Origin: Alteromonas hispanica
Lineage (GTDB): Bacteria; Pseudomonadota; Gammaproteobacteria; Enterobacterales; Alteromonadaceae
Direction: 5' to 3'
DNA: 48,179 bases
Assembly (NCBI RefSeq): GCF_010500915.1
Contig: NZ_JAAAWP010000017.1
Coordinates: 1 to 48,179 of the forward strand
Below the pieces are notes generated by a model, which was not told where the DNA came from, searched no databases, and was given only the letters and a program-made list of their open reading frames with translations. The position numbers were made by a program, and so were the translations under genes. Below are positions 43,137 to 48,179 of the stretch, in pieces (the stretch's first letter is position 1; each line of letters begins with the position of its first letter).

Positions 43137-44039
43137 CTAAACTTCGTTCACCAGCCACTTAATCACGTTGCCTATGGCGAAGGTAGAATGATAGTTAGAA
43201 CAAATGGTATAGCCACGGCCTGGCGATGTTAAGCTTGGGCCGAGTGGAACAAGCTTTCCTTCTTCAATGAATGAGGTAATTAAACCTTTCCAGCCAAGAC
43301 ATAATCCTTGCCCAGCTACAGCGGCTTCAACAATTAATGGAAAATTGTTATAGCGAAACCCAATAGGATTATTTGAAGGTTTAATGCCCACGCCCTTCGA
43401 CCAGCTTTTCCAGTTTGGCCAGCGCGGATCATCAACATCCTTATGTAGCAAAGGAAAGTCACTTAAATTGTTAAGCGCTTGGCCAGGCTTTAAACCTAGT
43501 TTTTTGGCAAGGTCGGGTGAGCACACAGGAAACACCTCTTCCTTAATCATCATATGCTCATATTCATACTTACCCGCTAAGCTTGAATAGTGAAAAACAA
43601 TGTCGGCTTGGGAAGCTATTAAATCAGATAAGCTATTTGTCGGCTGTATTTCAAATAAATAGTCGGGAAAGGCTTGCTGTAAACGCTGCAATCTTGGCAT
43701 TAACCAATGAAAAGCGAATCCAAAATAAGCACTTATAGATATCTTGGTTCTGAAATCGTTGAAATCATGTTTTGCACTATCTGTTGCCCGCAAGATGGTC
43801 GCCAGAGAGCGTTCTATTTCATTATGGTACTTTGTGCCAGCCATAGTAGGTGTTGTTGGCTTGTTTTCCCGGTTTATCAGTACACCGCCCAATACTTCTT
43901 CTAACGCTCTAATTCTTTGTGATACAAGCGGTTGGCTTATGCCTAGTTCTTCGGCTGCAAGTGTCATAGAGCCATGTTTAACAGTGGCGTCAAAGGCAAT
44001 AAGGCTGTGTAGTGTTGGTGACTCTTTGCGCTGCTTCAT
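43137..44039 (-). CDS. LysR-type transcriptional regulator, divergent from the TmpAB-like genes
   Basis: A 300-residue LysR regulator with the usual N-terminal winged helix (HSLIAFDATVKHGSMTLAAEELGISQPLVSQRIRALE, about residues 11-47) and a C-terminal effector domain. It is transcribed away from the dioxygenase gene with a 98-base gap that contains an inverted repeat at 44067-44085, the usual layout of a LysR protein controlling its divergent neighbour. The effector is unknown; a pathway substrate of the adjacent oxygenases is the simplest guess. The sequence resembles GcvA-like regulators in the N-terminal stretch. Confidence 0.92.
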   Translation of the reverse strand: MKQRKESPTLHSLIAFDATVKHGSMTLAAEELGISQPLVSQRIRALEEVLGGVLINRENKPTTPTMAGTKYHNEIERSLATILRATDSAKHDFNDFRTKISISAYFGFAFHWLMPRLQRLQQAFPDYLFEIQPTNSLSDLIASQADIVFHYSSLAGKYEYEHMMIKEEVFPVCSPDLAKKLGLKPGQALNNLSDFPLLHKDVDDPRWPNWKSWSKGVGIKPSNNPIGFRYNNFPLIVEAAVAGQGLCLGWKGLITSFIEEGKLVPLGPSLTSPGRGYTICSNYHSTFAIGNVIKWLVNEV

Positions 44040-44066
44040 AATGAATTTGCATGTTTTCCATAAGCC

Positions 44067-44085
44067 TTAGCTACTGTTGTGCTAA
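44067..44085. promoter_or_regulatory. Inverted repeat between the LysR and TmpA-like genes, candidate operator
   Basis: TTAGC (44067-44071) and GCTAA (44081-44085) form a 5-base dyad with a 9-base centre in the 98-base divergent region. LysR sites are dyads of about this size, though it does not show the T-N11-A core exactly. Confidence 0.45.
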
Positions 44086-44137
44086 AGCGAATTGCTTGAT
44101 ACTCGCAGCCTGACATTTCACAGAGGAAAAATCAAAA

Positions 44138-45262
44138 ATGCAACAGGTGCAAACACTCAATTACCACATAGATGAGCAGCAAGTTCGCGTTCTGGCCTCC
44201 ATCGATGGCAAAGAAATTTCATTACCCGCGCTGTGGCTAAGAGAGCGTTGTCAGGATACGGAAAACGTGGATAAGACAACTAAGCATCGCCTGTTCGATC
44301 CGCATCAACTCGATACAGATTTAGCGCTTACGCGGGTGGAAAAGAAAAGTGAACTACGCGCTAGCTTAACTTTTAGCGACGGTTACAGCGGTGAGTATGA
44401 TCTCAGCGAATTTAATGCCGATTTTGACCACCTTGATGGCGCTCCAGCCCCTCGCCCCTGGAAAAGCGATATCGATAAGTCTGTTTTTCATGTGGATTAT
44501 CATTCGTTGCATTCAGATAAAGGGCTTATTGCAGGTATTGAAAAGTTTCTTACCTACGGAGTAATAATAGTTGATAACGTACCCCAAAATCTTGATGCCA
44601 CTATTGAGGTTGCGGAGATTTTTGGCCACGTAAGAGAAACCAACTTTGGTAAGTCTTTTGAAGTATATTCACGCCCTAATTCAAGCGACTTAGCCTATCG
44701 CTCGGTGCCACTTGGGCCGCACACCGATAACCCTTATCGCGACCCAATGCCGGGTATTCAGCTATTGCATTGCCTACAAAACCAAGCGGGCGAAGGCTTA
44801 TCTACACTGGTTGATAGTTTGTCTGTTTTAGAGCAACTAAAGAAAGAGCAGCCCGAGGGCTACAAAATGTTAAGTGAAGTGCCGGTTCGCTTTCGTCATT
44901 TCGATAGCGAAGTCGATTTAGTGGAGCGACGCACCATTATTGAGTCGGACGCTACCGGAAAAGTAACCGGCATTGCCTATAGCCCGCGTTTAGATAATTT
45001 GCCTTTGCTGAACGATGGCGATCTTATTACCTTTCACAATGCGCGAAAACGTTTAGGGCAACTATTAAGCTCGCCAGAGTTTGAATGGAAGTTCTGCTTA
45101 CAGCCAGGTCAGCTGCAGATGTTTCACAATACCCGCGTGTTACACGGTAGAACAGGTTTCGATCCGAATAAAGGATTGAGACACTTGCACGGTGCTTACA
45201 TCGATTACGATGCACCAAAAGGTCGTTATAAATTGTTGAAGCAAAAAATGAGTGGTCAGTAA
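44138..45262 (+). CDS. tmpA: TauD/gamma-butyrobetaine hydroxylase-like dioxygenase, probable TmpA-type
   Basis: A 374-residue 2-oxoglutarate/Fe(II) dioxygenase with an N-terminal DUF971-like domain (SLPALWLRERCQD at about residues 23-35) and a TauD core. The iron triad is H195 and D197 (PHTDNPYRDP) with H336 (RVLHGRTGF); R338 after it can bind 2-oxoglutarate. Because the next gene is an HD-domain oxygenase of TmpB type, this is best called TmpA, which hydroxylates 2-(trimethylamino)ethylphosphonate. A carnitine-pathway gamma-butyrobetaine hydroxylase is the alternative; the N-terminal zinc cysteines of that enzyme do not appear here. AGAGGAAA is upstream of the ATG. Confidence 0.72.
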   Translation: MQQVQTLNYHIDEQQVRVLASIDGKEISLPALWLRERCQDTENVDKTTKHRLFDPHQLDTDLALTRVEKKSELRASLTFSDGYSGEYDLSEFNADFDHLDGAPAPRPWKSDIDKSVFHVDYHSLHSDKGLIAGIEKFLTYGVIIVDNVPQNLDATIEVAEIFGHVRETNFGKSFEVYSRPNSSDLAYRSVPLGPHTDNPYRDPMPGIQLLHCLQNQAGEGLSTLVDSLSVLEQLKKEQPEGYKMLSEVPVRFRHFDSEVDLVERRTIIESDATGKVTGIAYSPRLDNLPLLNDGDLITFHNARKRLGQLLSSPEFEWKFCLQPGQLQMFHNTRVLHGRTGFDPNKGLRHLHGAYIDYDAPKGRYKLLKQKMSGQ

Positions 45263-45273
45263 TAGGAGGTTAT

Positions 45274-45897
45274 ATGGAAACCGTATCTTTTAAACAAATG
45301 AAAGAGGGTACCAAAGAAGAGTATCTATTTCTGAACAAGCACGAAGATGACTTTGCTAAAGGCCTGCCCGATAGGATCTTAAATGCCCTGCAGCAGTTAG
45401 AAAATACGCTCTCTGGTTATCAGGTGTCGCGTCTGGAGCATTCGTTGCAATCGGCCACTCGGGCTGAAGAAGATGGTGCTGATGATGAAATGATAGTGGC
45501 TGCGCTAGTTCATGATTTGGGCGACGATTTAGCACCTCATAATCATGCACAATTTGCAGCGGCTATTTTACGTCCCTACGTGCGCCCCGAAGTGACATGG
45601 GTGATTAATCAGCACGGCTTGTTTCAAAATTTCTATTACGCCCACCATCTTGGCGGCGATCCGAACGAGCGTGAATATTTAAAAGACCACCCTTGGTATC
45701 AGTCGTGCGTGGATTTTTGTGAGAAATGGGACCAGGCATCATTCGACCCTGATTATCCTACTAAGCCCCTGTCTCACTTCGAGCCAGTCGTGCGCCGCAT
45801 TTTTACTCGCCCCGCGTTCGACCCACAATACGTGGGCAATCAAACCATGGGGAAAAGCGCGGTAGATATAGCAATGTCTGGAAAAAGCAGCGCTTAG
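45274..45897 (+). CDS. tmpB: HD-domain diiron oxygenase, probable TmpB-type
   Basis: A 207-residue HD-domain protein of the PhnZ/TmpB oxygenase group rather than a phosphohydrolase. Candidate metal ligands are all present: His56 in SRLEHSLQ, His80-Asp81 in LVHDLGDDLA, His91, His114 in INQHGLFQ and Asp153 in EKWDQASFD. TmpB splits the hydroxylated phosphonate made by TmpA into phosphate and glycine betaine. The perfect AGGAGG 4 bases before the ATG, 11 bases after the tmpA-like stop, ties the two genes together. No phosphonate transporter is in the window, so uptake must lie elsewhere. The substrate is inferred from family and pairing only. Confidence 0.68.
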   Translation: METVSFKQMKEGTKEEYLFLNKHEDDFAKGLPDRILNALQQLENTLSGYQVSRLEHSLQSATRAEEDGADDEMIVAALVHDLGDDLAPHNHAQFAAAILRPYVRPEVTWVINQHGLFQNFYYAHHLGGDPNEREYLKDHPWYQSCVDFCEKWDQASFDPDYPTKPLSHFEPVVRRIFTRPAFDPQYVGNQTMGKSAVDIAMSGKSSA

Positions 45898-45925
45898 TTT
45901 AACTGCAGCCCCTTAAAAATTCAGT

Positions 45926-45960
45926 AGAGCCCGTGATTAAACGCGTTAATAACGGGCTCT
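45926..45960. terminator. Bidirectional terminator between tmpB-like gene and the histidine kinase
   Basis: AGAGCCCGT (45926-45934) and ACGGGCTCT (45952-45960) form a 9-base stem; ATTAA and TTAAT inside extend it with single-base mismatches, leaving an ACGCG loop. The right arm runs into the kinase stop codon. T-rich flanks are weak, but position between convergent genes supports termination. Confidence 0.7.
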
Positions 45961-47212
45961 AATCAAGGGTATCAGCAGCAGGTAGCGTGATGATAAAGCA
46001 AGTGCCTTTACCTACCTCACTGTCAATGGTTATTTCACCGTTATGGCTTTCAATAATGCCATGACTTATGGCTAAACCAAGCCCTGTACCTGCGCCAATT
46101 TCTTTTGTTGTGAAAAACGGTTGAAACAGTTTGTCGATATTTTTAGCGGGAATTCCGCAGCCGTTGTCTCTAACTCTTACCTGTACAGTGTTATCCGTTT
46201 CTTCTATATCAATATCAATCACACCGTTTTTTTCAATGGCCTGCACTGCGTTTACGAGTAGATTTACAAATACCTGACTTAGCTCTGTTAAGTTACCATT
46301 TACATAGCAATCGTCACCGGGTTCATAATGTAAGGCAGCATTATGTTTTAATTCGTTATTAACCAAAGAAATAGCTAAGTTAATGGCAGATTGAACAGAC
46401 ATTCTATCTTGTGTTGAATCTGAAGGATGAGCAAAGCTGCGTAACCCTGCTACGGTTTTGCTTACTCGCCTAGCACCATCAACACTTTCATGAATAAGCG
46501 GCGGAATGTCTTCTGACATAAACGCTAAATCATCCCAATTAATACTGGATTGCGTTAAATTTTCTATCTGATTTTTATCTTCAGGTGATAGTTTTGACAA
46601 TGCGGTTACTAGCGGAATGATGCTTTGCATGTAGGCATCGAGGCTAGACAAGTTACTGAGTAAAAAGCCAATGGGGTTATTAATTTCATGGGCTACACCA
46701 GCAGCAAGGGTACCAATAGAGGCCATTTTTTCCGATTGAAGCAACTCTTTGGTGCGTTGGTCTACCAAAGATTCAAGGTGCTCTGCACTGGCCTTAAGGT
46801 CTTTATTTAGTTTCCTGACATCCTCGTACATGCTTTCTTTTAGCTGAAGTGTACCGATGTAGAAATTAATGGGGTCGTGATTAACAAAATCAGTGAGCGA
46901 CAATCCCATTTCTGCCAGCTTACCCATCTCAGTAAGCTGTGGGTAACCTATAAAGTAATACCCGGTAGGAATTTGGTAAAACGCTCCTCCAAACACAAAG
47001 TTGGTATTGCCGGTCGGGCAAATAGTGACTAATTGACCGTTAAACATGGTGAGGAATTGCTTGCTTACGGGAATTTTGGGCGTAAGCAATGTAAAAGCTT
47101 CTAGCAGCGGCTTGTTTTCGCAAAGTTGACTGCATATTTTTGCAAACGCTGGAGAGAAGCTCTTAATATTAAGCTGTTGGTCTAGCTCAAATTGGAATGT
47201 TTGAATTTGCAA
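45959..47212 (-). CDS. H-NOX-associated sensor histidine kinase
   Basis: A 417-residue soluble kinase. The first 120 residues resemble the H-NOX-associated (HNOBA) domain, followed by a coiled coil (about 120-160), a HisKA region with His175 in GVAHEINNPIGF and an ATPase domain with DNGCGIP and GTGLGLAISHGIIE. It starts with TTG at 47212, supported by AGGAAGAG 5 bases upstream, 8 bases after the H-NOX stop. In characterised systems H-NOX bound to NO inhibits such a kinase, which feeds a phosphorelay often ending in biofilm control. No response regulator is adjacent, so the phosphate acceptor must lie elsewhere. Confidence 0.92.
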   Translation of the reverse strand: MQIQTFQFELDQQLNIKSFSPAFAKICSQLCENKPLLEAFTLLTPKIPVSKQFLTMFNGQLVTICPTGNTNFVFGGAFYQIPTGYYFIGYPQLTEMGKLAEMGLSLTDFVNHDPINFYIGTLQLKESMYEDVRKLNKDLKASAEHLESLVDQRTKELLQSEKMASIGTLAAGVAHEINNPIGFLLSNLSSLDAYMQSIIPLVTALSKLSPEDKNQIENLTQSSINWDDLAFMSEDIPPLIHESVDGARRVSKTVAGLRSFAHPSDSTQDRMSVQSAINLAISLVNNELKHNAALHYEPGDDCYVNGNLTELSQVFVNLLVNAVQAIEKNGVIDIDIEETDNTVQVRVRDNGCGIPAKNIDKLFQPFFTTKEIGAGTGLGLAISHGIIESHNGEITIDSEVGKGTCFIITLPAADTLD

Positions 47213-47220
47213 AACTCTTC

Positions 47221-47766
47221 CTACATGAAATTAATCCGGAACGTACTAAATGGTGTGTCTTCATCTTTTGTTTTAACCTGAGTAACTGCAGCAGGCTCTT
47301 CAAAGTAATTACACACGCCTATTAGCAAACCTTCAACAAAGGGCTCCAAGCCCTCTCTACTAGAATAATAGTGAATGGTAATACTTCCGTCATCGTTTTT
47401 TTCGCATAAAAAAGAAGGTGGGACCAGCTCTTTAAGTTGTGCAGAAATGACTTGGTGCATACTGTTCAGATTTGATAGGAATTCAAATGCTCCCCCCGAT
47501 ACCAGAGAATACATAGAATGGTAACTGCCTTGAGAGGTTTCTTTTACCCAGTCTTCTCCCATTTGACGTAAAAAAGTGGCTAGATCGACACCCAAGTAAG
47601 TTATGGAGGCACCCACAAGCCCAAAAGTTACGTCATCGCTGTAGGGCTGCATTTCAATAAAAGAGGACTCATAGTCGTCGAGCGACTGTTTGATCTCGTT
47701 CCACGCCTGCTCGCCATAACGGTTTATTACCGTAGTTGAAATAAACTTGTTTACCATGCCGTACAT
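47221..47766 (-). CDS. hnoX: H-NOX haem nitric-oxide-binding protein
   Basis: H-NOX proteins bind NO (and sometimes oxygen) at a haem and control a partner kinase. The 181-residue length fits. The opening MYGMVNKF, proximal ligand His104 in NLNSMHQ and the YYSSR (Y133-S135-R137) YxSxR motif that holds the haem propionates are all present, with the Pro-rich LVPPSF before. GGGAG lies 8 bases before the ATG. It is first in a two-gene operon with the kinase at 45959. The distal pocket tyrosine seen in oxygen binders was not identified by eye, so NO selectivity is assumed. Confidence 0.95.
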   Translation of the reverse strand: MYGMVNKFISTTVINRYGEQAWNEIKQSLDDYESSFIEMQPYSDDVTFGLVGASITYLGVDLATFLRQMGEDWVKETSQGSYHSMYSLVSGGAFEFLSNLNSMHQVISAQLKELVPPSFLCEKNDDGSITIHYYSSREGLEPFVEGLLIGVCNYFEEPAAVTQVKTKDEDTPFSTFRINFM

Positions 47767-47997
47767 AAAAATACTCCCTACTTAAACTTTATAAAACATA
47801 GCACAGCGCTAAAAAAAAGAATGTAATTCAAAAGTAGCGGGCTTAATTGTCAGGCTTTTTTACAAAGCAATCATCAGAATAAGTGAGCTTATCTAATTGC
47901 TTGAAATTTATTGCTTTTTTTGTTGGCGTGTTTATTGCTAAAAATTTTTCTAAACATTTACATAATAAAAAATTTATTTACAACAAGGAACAATGGA

Positions 47998-48052
47998 ATG
48001 AAGTTGAGATATTCACTAGCATCGCTGTGCTTTTTAACTCTTTCAATGCAAG
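47998..48052 (+). pseudogene. Start of an exported-protein gene interrupted by an IS3-family element
   Basis: An ATG at 47998 with AAGGAA 7 bases upstream opens a frame that reads MKLRYSLASLCFLTLSMQ, a typical signal peptide start. After about 18 codons the frame enters IS DNA (boundary near 48053) and stops at 48082-48084. The rest of the gene presumably lies beyond the element, outside this window. The family cannot be guessed from 18 residues. A TTGCTA/TACATA pair with an 18-base spacer (47935-47964) is a possible promoter, weakly supported. Confidence 0.6.
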
Positions 48053-48179
48053 TGTCCACTTCCCCATTAATGACACAGTTCTAAACTAGAGTTTTCCAGT
48101 TTTTCTCGGTAAGCTGCCGGAGGCAGGTTACCGAGACTTTCATGTGTTCTTTCTTCGTTATAATCCAGTCGCCAGAACC
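48053..48179 (-). mobile_element. End of an IS3-family insertion sequence (partial)
   Basis: The sequence from about 48053 begins with TGTCCACTTCCCC, a TG-starting terminal stretch of the kind seen in IS3-family inverted repeats, and runs into the 3' end of a transposase gene read on the minus strand. The element continues past the window. Its subgroup, other end and target duplication cannot be seen, so the exact boundary is provisional. Confidence 0.65.
48067..48179 (-). CDS. IS3-family transposase OrfB, C-terminal end (partial)
   Basis: The minus strand encodes 36 residues before a TAA at 48069-48067, including DYNEERTHESLGNLPPAAY, the hallmark end of the DDE integrase domain in IS3-family OrfB proteins (the WR-DYNE-RPH-SLG pattern). 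OrfB is the catalytic part of the fused transposase made by programmed frameshifting. Only the last residues are in the window, so nothing can be said about activity. The stop lies 14 bases inside the proposed IS end. Confidence 0.85.
   Translation of the reverse strand, partial: FWRLDYNEERTHESLGNLPPAAYREKLENSSLELCH

Noticed and set aside
47883..48089. Open frame on the plus strand running into the IS end
   Set aside because: It starts with GTG without a ribosome site and its last residues come from the IS; the truncated gene from 47998 with signal peptide and AAGGAA is better supported.

Overview
The window looks like chromosomal DNA of a marine gammaproteobacterium of the Alteromonadales, most likely Alteromonas or a close relative. 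This is inferred from gene content and protein style, not from a database search. Supporting markers are slmA, coaBC, radC, rpmB-rpmG, mutM, coaD, kdkA, kbl-tdh, ubiC-ubiA-ubiK and rep, with moderate GC and a H-NOX/histidine kinase pair. No rRNA, CRISPR array or prophage was seen. The only clear mobile DNA is the end of an IS3-family element at the right edge.

Layout. 1-155: left edge with the first codons of an unidentified minus-strand gene and a short direct repeat. 156-1700 (minus): a PagL-like lipid A deacylase and an orphan periplasmic binding protein. 1766-7068 (minus): the SOS mutagenesis cassette imuA-imuB-dnaE2, with a sigma70-type promoter overlapped by a near-perfect LexA box. 7203-9906 (minus): DUF1820, DUF885 and a small membrane protein in one likely operon. 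10153-11805: an M28 metallopeptidase. 11872-14746 (minus): a family 25 glycosyltransferase, slmA and coaBC. 14940-15617: radC.

15711-22263 is a surface-polysaccharide block: a gfcABCD/yjbEFGH-type operon (plus) facing a three-gene CDP-glycerol cluster (minus). It sits inside what in E. coli is the compact slmA-dut-coaBC-radC-rpmB-rpmG-mutM-coaD neighbourhood, and dut is missing from its usual place. 22503-27025 continues with rpmB, rpmG, a small membrane protein, mutM, coaD, Kdo kinase kdkA and a family 9 glycosyltransferase.

27183-31295 is a tight three-gene unit: small PstS-like protein, porin-like barrel and membrane GGDEF-EAL protein. 31467-33996 is kbl-tdh-glpE with 4-base overlaps, followed by rhomboid glpG, a FliL-like protein, ubiC, ubiA, ubiK and rep. 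39648-42248 encodes a GAF-GAF-GGDEF-EAL protein whose EAL domain looks degenerate. Then come cytochrome c5, tRNA-Arg(CCG), and a LysR regulator divergent from a TmpA/TmpB-like oxygenase pair, a candidate pathway from an aminophosphonate to glycine betaine and phosphate. 45959-47766 (minus) is a H-NOX sensor with its histidine kinase. At 47998 a gene for an exported protein starts and is cut after about 18 codons by the IS3-family end.

The most rewarding regions are the TmpAB-like cluster, the polysaccharide/CDP-glycerol insertion, the binding protein-porin-GGDEF/EAL unit, and the IS-interrupted gene at the right edge. I saw no clearly unprecedented system; the novelty lies in combinations and in a few unexplained small genes and RNA structures.
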